Shown piece after piece: positions 1 to 11,814 of a stretch of DNA of 64,000 nucleotides; the first letter of the stretch is position 1; every line of letters starts with the position of its first letter. The position numbers were made by a program, and so were the translations under genes. The notes beneath the pieces are model-generated. The model was not told where the DNA came from. It saw only the letters and a list, made by a program, of their open reading frames with translations, and did not search any database. The stretch is from Hericium rajendrae (taxonomy: Eukaryota > Basidiomycota > Agaricomycetes > Russulales > Hericiaceae), in the NCBI GenBank assembly GCA_033439255.1, contig CM065886.1:2542001-2606000 (forward strand). The letters are read 5' to 3'.

Positions 1-298
1 GTCGACTGCGATCGCGGCGATGTCGACGCTCACGCACCACGGCATTTCCTATGTCCCGCTCGGATACATGCCCGCGTTCGGCCAGCTCTCGAGCCTTGAC
101 GAGGCCCACGGTGGTGCGTGTTTTGTTTCTTTATTGGGTATGTGGTGCTGATGAAGATCGTGGGCATCAGGCTCGCCATGGGGCGCGGGAACGCTCACTA
201 GGGCGGACGGGTCGCGTTTTCCGTCGCCGCTTGAGCTTGAGATCGCGACGATCCAGGGCAAGACGTTCTGGGAGCGCGTAGCTAGCAAGGCGGCTTGA
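1..298 (+). CDS. NAD(P)H:quinone oxidoreductase, WrbA/flavodoxin type, 3' part
   Basis: Partial gene cut by the left edge of the window. Exons 2-113 (frame starts at base 2) and 171-298 join across a 57-nt GT-AG intron (GTGCGT donor, CAG acceptor). The translation is the C-terminal end of a WrbA-like flavoprotein: a THHG segment, YVPLGY, then [11 protein letters not shown] and [15 protein letters not shown] before the stop. These are the family's conserved C-terminal FMN-site loop and last helix. Known family members transfer two electrons from NAD(P)H to quinones; in wood-decay fungi such cytosolic benzoquinone reductases protect against lignin-derived quinones. About 80 residues are visible of a family length near 200, so the N-terminal flavodoxin half lies outside. 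The identification is confident; substrate is inferred. Confidence 0.9.
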
Positions 299-1092
299 GA
301 CGCGGTTGGCTTCTAGGTATCTGGACAGAGTTTACGCTGCGAACGGTGTCGATACGTAGTAGTGTTGTTGTCGTTCGGTGTGATAGAACTTTGAGTGTAG
401 TCTTATATAGTTTCTAGTGCGGCGAGCGATAACTTATATATGCTTCAAAGGTATACCCCACACCTAGCTCAGTGCACGTACAGGAAATGTTCAAGGGAGT
501 ACAAGAAGTTGACGGTAACCGGTTTACTGGGTATCCCGGGAGAGCCGGGCCGTCAAACAGCGCGTCGCGTCGCTCGCGGTTCGGACTCAACTTTCTCAAC
601 AACCCTACAGCAATTCGTTTTTTGCTTACAAGCAACGCCGTTCAGCATTCAGATGTGAGTATTTTCGTACTTTTTGGACTGCAACAATTTGTTGTATTTC
701 AGTGTCTTACGTATGTAATGGGTCAGTTTTGTGGTACAGATTCGGACTGGTCTCGCGGCCTCCATCCATACCAGCAATTCTGGTTTTCGGCAAAGTCCTA
801 TAGCAAATAGCCGTTTTATATACACACAAGCCAATATCAACTACCTTCCCTCTAAAGTTGTAGGTAGCGGGCTACATAAGCATCATGGCGACGGCAGGGG
901 TACCTGACTTCACGAAGTTCGTAATGACTCTATGATGGTGAATTCTACCCTCATTGACGTCTTCATCCAGAGCGGATGAATTTTGGATTGAGGTTGTCTA
1001 GCCTCGGATCGCCCAGATCCAGAGCGTATCACCTCGAGATTCGAAAAGTCACGTCGAACATGCTCGATGCCATGCACCGGGCGATCGACCTT
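299..1092. other. Intergenic region with no supported gene
   Basis: 3' flank of the quinone reductase and 3' flank of the minus-strand F-box copy, so the two genes converge here. The short frames in it show no family motif, no paired splice signals and no codon bias that I can see. Confidence 0.5.
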
Positions 1093-2851
1093 TTACGAAC
1101 GAGCTGAATTACCCCGTACCTCCCCTTGCTTCGTCATCTTCAAGGTCCTAAGTTCCTTGAGAGAGACATGTTCACCCTGAATGACAACCTTCTCCACCGG
1201 TATACCGCCTGTTCTGCGCATGTCGAGCACAATCGCGAGTGACTCCAAGAACAGGGGGTCTGCTATCTTGCAGCAGCGCAAGTCACAAGGATGTGTGAAC
1301 TGCAGCCGGCGAAGGCACGGGCAGGGCATCTGTACGCCCTGCCCGATGGCATGCTGAGCTTGGACTGGCATGATAGTAGACAGCGCGCAGACGAAGAGGT
1401 TCCACTTGCAGCCGAGGACGTTGACCTCCTCAACCGACTGCAGCACAACGAGAGTCGGTGACCAATCAATGGAGAGACTGCCTGAGTAGAGCGTCAAAGA
1501 AGTCACGGACAGCAGGTGCAGCGGGCTAAGGATGTGCGTGATTCCGGCTCCGGAGATGGCATGGTGCGTGGACGGAATGCGGACGTCCAATTCGAAAGCT
1601 CCGGGGGTATTGCAATGAACGTCAGTGGTAGAGGGCAAACCATGAATTTTAACCTGCATTCCGAGATAAAAGATAGTGAGTTTCGTGAGTGGCAGTGGCT
1701 CAAGCCATTGCGGTGCTGCTGGGGAAGGTAGGACAGCGGGAGGATGGCTTCAGCAAGCAGATCCGAGATGCAACGCAAATGAACGCAAGTGGTCTGCGGA
1801 AGAGAGAGAAGCTGAATGAACCTGGCGCATTCGAACAGAGTATTGCAAGTGAATTCGAACAACTGTAGTTGCAGAAAAACAATACTGCTCTGCGGGTCCA
1901 GATTTGTGTCCGTGACGTCGTTGTCACCAAAATGTTCCTTGATCCAGGAATGAATAGAGAGCTCTTCGAGTGATGACATGTTATTGAGCACATTCATCAT
2001 TTCCGTGAGGCTATAACCTAGGTACGTGGGCTCCTGCCTGTGGAGTGATAGCTTGATCAGGTTGGGCCTAAACAACGAAGAGGAAGACGGGATGTTGATG
2101 TCGGCAAGTTCCAGAACACGCAGCCGATCTGCTTTCGCAAAAACATCATCTGGTAAGTCATACATCCAGTATGACCTTGAATCAGATGCGCGTAAAACCA
2201 ACGTTTCAAGCAACGGCATGGCATACGAATTGTCTGCATGTCGAAGCAGTAGCCTGAGCGCCGCATTGAAGAGAAACAGCCGCCGAGTCCGATGGATGTT
2301 GTCGAGTAGAAGACGTATGTTCACAATGTCGTCATCGACGGGGTTGAGCGCACGTTTCCGGGATAAGGAGTATGACATATCAATGGACGACAGATTGGCT
2401 GACCGCTCAAGCATAAGCCTTGTCCATGGCAGGGTTGTGAACTCGATGAAGCACCAGAGTGAGGGTGAGTCGAGGATGACGATGCGCCAGGCATGGCAGA
2501 CGAGGCAGAAGCGAAGCCATCGGCTTTCACGGGTATGAGAAGAATGTGATAACCACTCGAGCTCCTGTACGAACTCGAGGATGTAGACGAAGAGTTCGCA
2601 AGGCAGGCGTAATATCGATGGTAGGGGCTGTGTACTTTTCTGGTGGTAAATTGGGATTAGGCGTGAGTTGCTGAAACGAAGCTCGAGAAATGGGCGTACT
2701 CTGGCGCGTGTCGGTCTTAGTGAGTTTGTCAGAAAGGCCTGTATCGATGACATGCGTCGCACTGGTCGCAATGCTGTCAATGCGACTGAGAAATCACTGT
2801 ATAATGGACATCAAAATCAAACTAACCTGGAATTCGCGACGAGGACATCAT
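1093..2851 (-). pseudogene. F-box-like gene, copy A, with a one-base frameshift
   Basis: Reads right to left. Start ATG at 2851, first exon 2851-2827, a 41-nt intron (2826-2786, GTTAGT donor, CAG acceptor), then a long exon from 2785. An F-box-like segment follows (LPCELFVYILEFV, then LVCHAWRIVILDSPSLW), the usual adaptor fold that binds Skp1 in SCF ubiquitin ligases; the rest resembles the repeat-like C-terminal half of basidiomycete F-box proteins. Against neighbouring copy B the frame is in step as far as SYLPQQ and then slips. One G seems missing between 1700 and 1701, after which the homologous sequence continues in another frame (EPLPLTKLTIF to the stop at 1093). Translated as it stands, copy A ends at 1503 with a foreign tail. 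It may be a pseudogene, a recent mutation or a sequencing indel. Target protein unknown. Confidence 0.7.
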
Positions 2852-3451
2852 GCCCAGCCGCCTGCCGTCTCGACCACAGGGAGAAGTCGATGTCGTGGTA
2901 ACAGGACAAGCGTTGTTGAACGCGGTTGTATCCCCTTCTAGCCCAAGTTAGACGCCGTCGGAGATCTTTCCAGGCGATCTTTGACTGATTAAACCTTCGC
3001 GGCTGCCTCAAGGCTCGTGAATAATTTGATAGCAAATTGACACTGCTGACAGGTGCATTATCTTTGACTGCTCTTCGTAGCTTGAAATTTTATGCTGCAT
3101 TTTCTAGTCACCTTCATACTTCGAGATAATAATAAGCGACTGCACAGCGACTGTCGCAAGTTACGTAGTCTGCGCTGGACCGCGCACTCACCCCGCGCGC
3201 TACCTCTCGTAAGGAACGATTGTCTTACAGATGCCAGCAACGGAGACTAGAGCGCTACATAAGTATCGAGCCAAACGGAAACAAGAAAACACAGACACCA
3301 TTGACAGGGCACGAACAGCGGAATCACTGCTTCATAAATTTCCACGCCTTCCTCTGCTTCATCTCGTCTACGCTGCGAAGCTCCTTGGATCTCACGCATT
3401 CACCCTGGACTACGGCCTCTTCGAGTGGGCCCTTCTCGTGCCTTCAAGCTC
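2852..3451. other. Intergenic spacer between the two F-box copies
   Basis: Holds the promoter side of copy A and the 3' flank of copy B, which lie head to tail on the minus strand. No gene, TATA box or repeat is supportable here. Confidence 0.5.
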
Positions 3452-5150
3452 CTAAGGCAGTGTTATGCATTGACCATGGATAAAAACTTCCACTGGCAAG
3501 CCGCCCTTTTTGCGCACATCCAGGAACGTCGCAAGCGCCTGGAACAGTGACACCGTGTGGTCGAACATCCCATCGTGCAGGTTCATAAACTGTAGCCGAC
3601 GGAGGCGCGGACAGAGAATCTGTACGCCCTGATCGGCGTCCTCAGCGCGAACGGGCATGGCGACACCAAGTGATGAAGCGAAGACCTTCCACGAGTTGTC
3701 GAGGAACGCGATCTCCTCTACTGTGTGAAGCACGGAGAGCATCGGTGACCAATTGGTGAAGAGTCCGCCCGCGTCAAGCGAGACGGAGGCTACGGATCGC
3801 AAGCCCAGCGGGCGAAGGAGGTGCGCGATCCCGATGCCGGCGTTGTGCTGTTCCTCGAAGGGGATGTGGACTTCCAGCTTGAAAGCTCCCGGGGCGCGGA
3901 AATCTTCGTTGACGGCGGAGGGCGAACCATAGATCGCGATCCGCGTTGTGTGATAATGGTGAACCTTGAATGTCGTGAGCGGCAGCGGGTCCAAGCCGCC
4001 GAGTCGTTGCTGGGGAAGGTACGAGAAAGGGATGAGTGGCTCCTCGAACCTGTTGCATGAGCTCTGTAGCTGAATATACGTAGTCTGCGGGATCGAGATG
4101 CGCCGCATGAAAAGGCCACATAGAAGAAGGGTCCTGCTGCTGAAATGAAGTGACTGCAGCTGCGGGAATACAACGATATGCTCCGAGTTGAGGTCCGTGA
4201 TGTTGTCTTCATCGCTACCACTTGAAATCCAATGATGGATGCTGAGATGCTCGAGTAATGGCATGCTCTTGAGTACATCCATCATCTGAGTGAGAGTATA
4301 GCCTTCAAAGGGCGTAGCCACTCGCTCCCAGTCCCATCTGTTAAGCACCAGCGTGGTCAGGCCGGGCCTAAACAAGGAAGAGCACAGTGGGATAACGACG
4401 CCGCGGAGCGACAGCTCACGCAGCCGATCTGCTCTCGCAAAAAGATGTTCGGGGAAGTCGGCCACCCAATCAATTCCAAAGTCCATGTTGCTGAGAAGCA
4501 ACGTCTCGAGCAATGGCGCAACATGCGACGGGGCAATGCATTGAAACAGTAGTTTTGCCCCTGTACCAAGCACGGATAGTCGTCTCGCCCTGTGGATGTT
4601 GTTAAGGACCAGTTGCATGTTGAGAATGTCGTTACTACCCATCGCTGGACTGAGGGGGTTCCGCGTCGGGCATGAGGAGTAACAGATGTCGACGGACATG
4701 TCACCCGAGCGCTCAAGCATAAGCTTCGTCCACTGTGGGTCTGTGAACTCGAGAACACGCCAAAGAGAAGGTGTTCCAAGGACAAGGACGCGCCAGGCGC
4801 GGCAAACGAGAGAAAAGCAGAGAATGAGACTTCTGCGGGATGTAGAATGCTTTATGGACCACTCAGAAGCCTGCACGAGTTCGAAAATGTAGACGATGAG
4901 TTCGCAGGGAAGGCGGGATACTGGTGAAGGGCGGCTCTTCGATTGCGGGACCTGGTCGTTAGTCAACCATCCGTGAATACTAGCGGCATAGCGGGAAATG
5001 GGCGTACTACGATACGTGTCGCTCTCATCGGTCTTGTCAGTAATTTCCGCATGGACGACACTCGTCGCAGCACTGTCAACATAACTGAGTTCATGATCTC
5101 TGGTGGACAGCAAGTTGGAGCTAACCTGAATTTCGCAACGAGGACTTCAT
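3452..5150 (-). CDS. F-box-like protein, copy B (5' end uncertain)
   Basis: Paralogue of copy A. The open frame runs from about 5113 to a TAG at 3452 and carries the F-box-like core (LPCELIVYIFELV, LVCRAWRVLVLGTPSLW) about 70 residues in, followed by some 480 residues of the same C-terminal domain as copy A. A leader like that of copy A exists: ATG at 5150, exon to 5126 and an aligned 41-nt intron with GTTAGC donor. Splicing it out, however, puts the exon in a frame that hits TGA before the F-box, and the F-box frame has no ATG upstream of the F-box. So either another splice is used or the 5' end has an indel. Copy B also stops about 20 codons earlier than copy A's frame. Likely an SCF adaptor if expressed. 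Confidence 0.6.
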
Positions 5151-6154
5151 AATGTCCAGCTGCTTCCTCGTCTGAATGGGCGTCGACAGCACAGACACGT
5201 CAACGTCGTGGTTATGGAACAGGCCGCCTCATCAAAGAGTTACGCGAAAGGTACTTGTTCTCTCCCCATCTAGTCTAAATAAGCATAGACGCCGTTAACG
5301 CCTAGACCGGTGCGAATTAGCAGAAGTCAGCCATCTCCGTCGAGAACAACTGTCGGCATGGATGTCGCAAGCCTCAATGACCTGGCAGCTGAACTCCTGC
5401 TCGTCGTAGCGCATATTTCAGTATTTCAGTAATTTGTTGAAATGATCCCTGCTCAATATGAAGGACCAGTACTCCAAGTCAATGAGCGTGTAAAGCTTGC
5501 TGGCTTGCTGGATAGTCGGCAACATCAAATGACTGCAATTCAAAGGCTGGCGCTGCCGCAGTTACGTATAAGTGTCTCTGCGGGCCGCCTAACCCCGGGT
5601 CGCATTGAGATTTTTGCCCTTTCTTCCTCCCGTCACAGCGACGACAATCGCGTCTGTCTACTTTTCTCATCGTCGTTCAGCTTGCGTAGCCGCAAGCACG
5701 CATAGACTTATCGAGGGACACCCAAAATCGTGATCAGTAATAATAATATGGTACCCCATGCACTTCGATATCGAGAACCCTTGATGCCCACGCGATCAAC
5801 TCCATGCGATCGACGACCTTCCGGACGTTGCAAATCTTCGGCCATAAGGGACAACATGCACACAGAGAGAACACGCGGTTGCTAAATGGGTGCTATTTGA
5901 ACGACTCTAACAGCCATTCACCGGTCGCATGTGGTGGGAGCCCAAACACGCATCTGCACGTTCCATTTCTCACCGCCATATGCTCCTCATGCCGTCGCTC
6001 ACAACATACAGTACAGCTTGCTCTGCATTTGACCCTGCTTCTCGCTTAGCATGCGGACTCTGCTAGTCTCGGCGGTCCCCATGGATGTGCGATGGCAGCA
6101 TCGCCTTCATCAGGCTTCCTCGGATCTCCGTCTTGCAAGCGGCGACGCTAGTGC
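5151..6154. other. Intergenic region between divergent genes
   Basis: About 1 kb between F-box copy B (minus) and the aspartic protease (plus), so it holds both promoters. The only clear element is the TATA box at its right end, listed separately. Confidence 0.5.
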
Positions 6155-6162
6155 TATATAAA
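6155..6162 (+). promoter_or_regulatory. TATA box of the aspartic protease gene
   Basis: The sequence TATATAAA lies 62 bp upstream of the protease ATG, a normal distance for a fungal TATA promoter with a short leader. Confidence 0.6.
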
Positions 6163-6223
6163 CAGCGCGCAAGGCAGACGCACGTCTTCCCCAATACGCA
6201 CCTGCGAGCGTCTTCCCAGCGCC

Positions 6224-7779
6224 ATGCTCTACTCGCTGCTCCTCTCATCTGTAGTGTTGGCTGCGTCGCCGCAGACCCTAAAGCTGACAGCCCGGAGAGG
6301 CTCATTCGCCCGGCACGTCCGACGGGCCTCGTCCATCAGCGAGCCGCTGCTCGATCAATTCAATGGCACAGATCTGCAGTACGTGGCCCCACATCCTCAT
6401 TACAGCCTTCCTACCTTCCGGAATGGAACCTCGAATGGAACGGTGGAGTGGTCTAACTCTATGGTGCCCCGCGTAAAAGCGGCTGAGGGACGATAGGATT
6501 TGAATGAGCTGGTTCCATTCCGGCGGATGCGGAAACTTCTGTTCGGCGGCTCACTAAACGCATTTGCAGATGGTTCGGGAACATCAGCTTCGGCACGCCG
6601 CCGCAGACGTTCGGCGTCGTGTTCGACACGGGCTCGTTCGATAGCGAGGTCCCCGGCATCCAATGCGGCGCGGAGTGCGCGAACCAGAACAAGTTCAATT
6701 TCACAAAGAGCTCGACGTTCGTCAGCTTGAACAGGACTGGCGAGCTTGATTTCGCGACGGGCGGCGGTGTTGAGCCTAGTGTAAGTTATGCTTTGGCTTT
6801 GAATGGTGATTTACATATGCTGATGATTGTTATTGTTATAGGACTTCGAGTCGCTGCAGGTGCTTGAGGTCAACGATACCATGACGCTGCTTGGTATCGC
6901 AACGCCAAACACGACCTTCTTCCTCATCACCAACCAGACCGCAGGCTTCGTGAGTCAGTCCGGTTTACTTCGTCACTCGTGTTGATCAACCATGTTCTCA
7001 GTTCAACGACCCATACGACGGCATCGTGAGTACGCTGGCCTCGCCAACACATTACTTCACTAATCGCAACATCACAGGTCGGAATGGGCTTCCAGCCCAA
7101 CGGTGGCATCTTCCCTTCACTGAGACAAGCCGGCCTCCCAGCCATCTTCTCCATGTTCCTCACGCCACACACCGTCGGCGACGCCGAGCTCACCATCGGC
7201 GGCATCGATGAAAGCAAGCTGAATAACCAGACGCTGACCTACGCGCCGATCCTCCCGCCGACAAACCAGACGAACTTCTGGCAGCTCGCAAGCACGAACA
7301 TCATCATCAACGGCAAGACCGTCCAGAATGACCTGTTCGACGGCCTCCCGATGGTGTTCGACTCGGGCACGAGCAACATCGTCATGCCCACGAACCTGAC
7401 GAATGTGCGTTCTCTCCTTCCTCCCGAGCTGCGCACGACGCGCTGACGCACAGCGCAGGCGATGAACGCGCTCATCTCGCCGCTGATCAAGCCCTTCGGC
7501 ACGCTCGGCGCGTACGGCGTCCCGTGCAGCGAGATCGACTCGCTCCCCGCCGAGATCACGTTCACATTCACGGACACCGACAACAAGCCGTTCAACCTGA
7601 CGATCCCGTCGCGCGAGCTGAACGTTGGCCCGCTGAAGGAGGACCCGAACACGTGCCAGACGCTGATCAACGCGCTGGACGAGGGTGTCGGTATCATTGG
7701 GGGGTCGTTGCTGAAGCATTATTACTCGGTGTGGGACGTTGATCAGGCGAGGATGGGCTTTGTGTCGAATGGGTTCTGA
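6224..7779 (+). CDS. Secreted pepsin-like aspartic protease (family A1)
   Basis: Six exons: 6224-6378, 6570-6780, 6842-6949, 7002-7025, 7078-7404, 7459-7779, joining in phase to 381 residues. The N-terminus (MLYSLLLSSVVLAAS) is a signal peptide, followed by a short basic propeptide, so the product should enter the secretory pathway and act outside the cell or in the vacuole. Both catalytic aspartates are present, D71 in VFDTGS and D261 in VFDSGTS. Length is normal for A1 proteases. Two points are odd. The first active-site loop reads DTGSFDSEVPG instead of the usual DTGSSDLWVP, so the conserved Trp is lost. The flap reads DFATGGG, with Phe where pepsins carry Tyr75. Substrate preference may therefore be unusual. 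Several NxT/S sites suggest N-glycosylation. Intron 1 is long (191 nt) and holds an inverted repeat. Confidence 0.88.
6418..6523. repeat. Inverted repeat inside intron 1 of the protease
   Basis: CCGGAATGGAACC (6418-6430) and GGTTCCATTCCGG (6511-6523) form a perfect 13-bp inverted repeat enclosing 80 bp. The pair lies wholly within a 191-nt intron, about three times the usual intron length here, which fits insertion of a small non-autonomous element, though no target-site duplication is clear. Confidence 0.6.
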
Positions 7780-8486
7780 GGTCTGGGTTGTATTGATAGG
7801 TACTCACCAATGCGGAAATATCATAATGGACTGTTACTTGCAAGATCTTAGTACGATTTATCCTGTGCACGGTTCACGAGCAAGTCTCGGGGGGTTATTA
7901 GCGCTCATAGCGAGCGGTCAATTGATCGGTAGATGGACTGGATAATTAGCGCGCGCGCCACAACCGCGCCGCGCGTCTCATATCGACATCTCATCGCCGT
8001 CTATTTCTCCTGAACATTCTTGAGGCTCTTTCTGTGGTTCAAGCTCTTTGCTTGTTGGTATGATTACTACATCTTATATCTCCGAAAATTTTGGGATTTT
8101 GATCTGACAAAAGACTCAGAATCTTGCATCGTTCCAATCACCTTTCGCAGAGGGACATCCGAGGAGGTGGACGGATATAAGGTGAACCTGGCTTCTGCAA
8201 GTGTCGTATGGCTTCGTCAGATTCGAGCCGTATACAGCTTAAGCGAAGATGGTGTGGGTGCACCACTGCTGAGAGAGAGCACTCAGAGCCTAGGTCGCTT
8301 CGACAAGCTCAGAGCTTTCCTGGCTTTGTTTCCGAGCCCGCCTTATCTCGTTTCTGACTATTTGACACTGAAGTATCCTCTTTTGTGGCCTCTTACGGCC
8401 TTTCATTCATTGTATCATCATCTACACACTTCGCCGGTAACTGATCACGCTTTCGCTACACATAGATATTCAAATCTTAATCCACC
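7780..8486. other. Intergenic region between protease and CSN3
   Basis: Contains the protease 3' flank and the CSN3 promoter. A 161-codon open frame crosses much of it in the CSN3 direction, but it has no recognisable domain and I treat it as chance. Confidence 0.45.
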
Positions 8487-10486
8487 ATGTCGTCCACCAA
8501 CGTAGAACCAATTCTCACTGAAGGCCCTCAGCCCTCCACACAGCCCTCCATCCAACCCCTTCCGACCCCGCCAACAACCGCAACCGCAGTCGCCTCATCT
8601 TCCGTCGCGCCGAACGCCAACACCGCCTCCTCCCCGCAGCTCGACACCATCATCGGCCAACTTAATTCCACGAGCCCTCCATCCCCATTCCATCTTTCGC
8701 AGACCATCAAAAGTCTAGCGGGACGCGAGAATGTCCTAAGCGGTTTAACGAGCACGGGAGCGGACCCGCTAGCGTCAGGCGTGATTGATCTGGGGAGCGC
8801 GTGTGGGACGCTTGGTGCGCTTTACATCCTGTGAGTATCTCACTCCTCATAGAGACAGTGAAAGGGGTATTGAGATAGTGCTGGCCGCGATGTAGATCGG
8901 CGCGGTTGACACAGGATAACGCGCCGCCGGTTCCGGGAGCGTATATTGAGGAGTTCTGCAGTCGATTCGATCCGGCGCAGGCGAGGATTGCGCCTGAACG
9001 GGGTGAGCATTCTGAGTGAAGATTGTGCGATGCTGCAGTATTGATTCGCTCGATGTGCAGTAACGCTGTTGGCGAAAGGCATCGTGCAAGTCGCCGAGGC
9101 GCAAAATAAGGTAGGTTACTCTATCCTCGTGGTAAGGCAGTATGGCTAAGCACAAGCAGCTCAAAATCGCCATTCCGCCGCTCTACGACCTGCTCACGCG
9201 ATATCCACCCGATCTCTCATACCTGACGCCCCTCCATCCCATGTTCCTCTCCGTAAGCCTGCTTCCTTCTCACCCTCCGCACCTTCTCACCCCACCCCAG
9301 ATCTGCCTCCAGACCCTGCACCTCACTCCCGCCCTCCCGGTCCTCGCGACGCCCATCACGCACGTCAGCACCCAGCTCGCGCCGGACCTGACCTACGTCG
9401 ATCACCTCTTACACCACTACACTGCCGGCTGCATACTCGCGCTGCTCAAGCGCTTCACAGAGGCCGTGGACGCCTGGGAGGTGTGCGTCGGCGCGCCCGT
9501 AGGCTCCAGTGGCAGCGGAAGCAGCGGACCCGCAGGTCCGGGCCCGGTGCCGCAGGGCATGGGCATGAGTATGGCTATGGCTACGCGGAGCGGCGGTGGA
9601 GGCGGTGGCGGCGAGCCGAGCGCGCTGCAGATGGAGGCGATGAAGAAGCTGGTGCTGGTGCAGCTGATACTGTACGGCAAGGTGCGTTGCTGCCGTGCGA
9701 CGAGGCAGGCGCGTGCTGATGGTGTGCGCAGACGCAGCCGACGCCGAAGTACACGCATCCGACGCTGGCGAGCGTGCGCAACACGCCGTATGGCGCGTTG
9801 GCGAAGGTGTACCCGCGCGGCGCGCTGAAGTCGATCGTGTACAAGGAGCGGGGCTATTTCGAGAGCGTGCGTACCGTGTCTTTGCCGTGTGTTCGTTGCT
9901 GGCTCAATCTGCGCACAGGACCAGAATATGGGGCTCGTGAAGCAGGCGCTCGACCGCGCACCGCGATGGGCGATCAAGAAGCTCACGGAGACGTATCTCA
10001 CGCTCGGGCTCGCGGAGATCGGGAAGGAGGTCGGCATCGACGACGGCGCGGAGGTGCGGCGGCTCGTGCTCAGTATGGTGCGCATTCCCGGTTTGGATTC
10101 CACGGGCGTGCTGCTTATAGACAAGGCGTAGATCGAACATGGCGAGATCAATGCGACTATCTCGGCGGACGGGACGGTGACGTTCGCGGACGACGTGCCC
10201 GTCGCGGTGTCTAAGGCGGACATGGATCGCGTGTTGCGCGCCGCGCAGGAGCAGGAGTGCATTCTGCGCGCGCTCGAGCGCGAGATGGCGCGGAGCAGGC
10301 CGTATTTGTCTAAGGTACGTATTTCCAGATGCGGTCATGGATGTGGAGTTGCTGATGTATTGACGCGATGTACAGGCTGTGAAGAGCCGCGAGGACGGGC
10401 CTGGAGGATGGACGGGAGGACAAGACGAAGATCTGGCGGGGCCGAGCCATGGGCAGGCGCTGTGGGCGGAGGAGTCACTGTTTTGA
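8487..10486 (+). CDS. CSN3: COP9 signalosome complex subunit 3
   Basis: Nine exons: 8487-8830, 8896-9002, 9061-9110, 9160-9252, 9301-9681, 9732-9866, 9919-10077, 10132-10314, 10376-10486, joining in phase to 520 residues. The start of exon 4 is the least certain junction (three AG acceptors lie within 10 bases). A Ser/Thr/Pro-rich head is followed by helical-repeat sequence (SRFDPAQARIAPERV, YVDHLLHHYTAGCILALLKRFTEAVDAWE) and a C-terminal PCI-type region (ALDRAPRWAIKKLTETYLTLGLAEI onwards), the order seen in CSN3. A Gly-rich insert lies around residues 250-290. The COP9 signalosome removes NEDD8 from cullins and so resets SCF ubiquitin ligases. CSN3 is a scaffolding PCI subunit, not the protease. 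Family assignment rests on remembered sequence pattern. Confidence 0.8.
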
Positions 10487-10599
10487 AACGTCAGTGAAAT
10501 GAAATGTGATTTTGTAAAGAAGTTCATGTGCATGATGAAGTGTCATCGTAATGTCATGCTCAGCAGTTCGCATTAGTTAAGGAGCTGCATACCTCTTTT
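10487..10599. other. CSN3 3' flank
   Basis: Short AT-rich 3' flank leading into the retroelement remnant. No feature is supported. Confidence 0.4.
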
Positions 10600-11697
10600 T
10601 ATGAAAGCATGGTGCTTTCTCGGTGCATATTTTTGCAGTGAGACCATAAGTGAGACCGTAAGACAGTTCATGAACCACATGAATGTGCTTCATCACAACT
10701 GGTCCAATTTATGTCCGAATTGTGAACCTCTGGTCAATGTTTTGTACATAAATATTCCTCTGACATCTCGGGCCACTAAACATTGTATCTGTACTTCCTT
10801 CCCCTTCCTCTCTCATTTGTTGTGTTTCCTCTGCCTCTCTGGCTACCTTGCTTATATGACTTCACATTTCTGATATTTCAATTAGCCACAATATTTTCAT
10901 GCCTGTAAGGTGACCATACCTTCTTCCTTCTTCAGATAGCATAACCTCAAGGTGAATCTCTTCCCATTCAAGTGCTTCTTTCTGCCATCCCTCTAAGGTA
11001 TCAATCTCTGTAGAGTAGAACCTAGTCCAGTGTCTGAGTAAAATGCCTTCTTGATAGTCAGGTCTGAGTCCTTGTCGATAATATAAACATAGCATAAAAT
11101 CATTAGTATGTTCTGCTTGATATTTGAGGGTATTGAAATGTAGATTGTATTCTCTGATTGTTCTGTTTCTTTGTTGATATTCTCCATCTGTGAGTGCTTT
11201 ATGTGCTTTTATCTTCTTCAATGGATCTCCAAATGCAGCCTTGAATTGTTTGTGAAATTTGTTCCATAATAAAGATCCACTAAAATCTGCTGTTGAGATG
11301 TATCTCTGAGCCCATGCACTTGCTTCTCTTCTTTGCATTTGAGATAAAACAAAGAGAATTTTTTCTCTGTCATTGTTGACGTAGAATGGATCTGCTTCAA
11401 AGAATATCTTGCATGCTGTCATAAAAGCATCTGCTTTGGCCTGTGATCCATCAAAAATATCTGGGTGCCTGACTCTATTTGCTGATGTTGTAGGAATCAA
11501 TGTTGCCAATGAGTGATTTTCAGATGTGTTTGTTGTCAGAGGTGGCTGAGTAGTCTCTCCTTCTGTAGTATTCTTTTTTATGGCTTATCAGCATTGACAA
11601 TACTATCAGTAATTTTTGTAAGCACCTTTGAATTGAGCTGTTGAAGGATATGATTATTTGCAAAATTGATCTCAGCACTAATGAGATTGAGCTTCAT
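10600..11697 (-). mobile_element. Truncated Ty3/Gypsy-type gag remnant
   Basis: AT-rich relative to its neighbours. From ATG at 11697 a frame reads about 38 residues (ISAEINFANNHILQQL and on), then a one-base slip at an A-run near 11575 moves the coding sequence to another frame. That frame continues to 10862 with a clear retrotransposon gag core: HPDIFDGSQAKADAFM, KILFVLSQMQRREAS, FKAAFGDPLKKIKAHKAL, REYNLHFNTLKY. This is the helical capsid domain (Retrotrans_gag). No zinc knuckle, protease, reverse transcriptase or integrase frame follows, only a purine-rich stretch near 10790-10810. I see no LTR pair. It is a dead fragment or a non-autonomous derivative. Confidence 0.8.
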
Positions 11698-11814
11698 CTA
11701 CTCCAGGTTTCATTTGTTATTTTGATGAATTAAGCAAAATTAAATACACCCACATCAAACAATCTCCATGCCTGTTTCACTGCCTGAGCACATGTCTCAA
11801 CAGTGGCATATAGA

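Noticed and set aside
5442-6049. Short plus frames before the protease
   Set aside because: No domain, no intron structure and no promoter spacing that fits; treated as upstream region of the protease.
7117-7719. 200-codon minus-strand frame opposite the aspartic protease
   Set aside because: Arg/Glu/Val-rich shadow of protease exons 5 and 6.
9417-10533. Two long minus-strand frames opposite CSN3
   Set aside because: Low-complexity shadows of GC-rich CSN3 exons; they run through its introns without splice logic.
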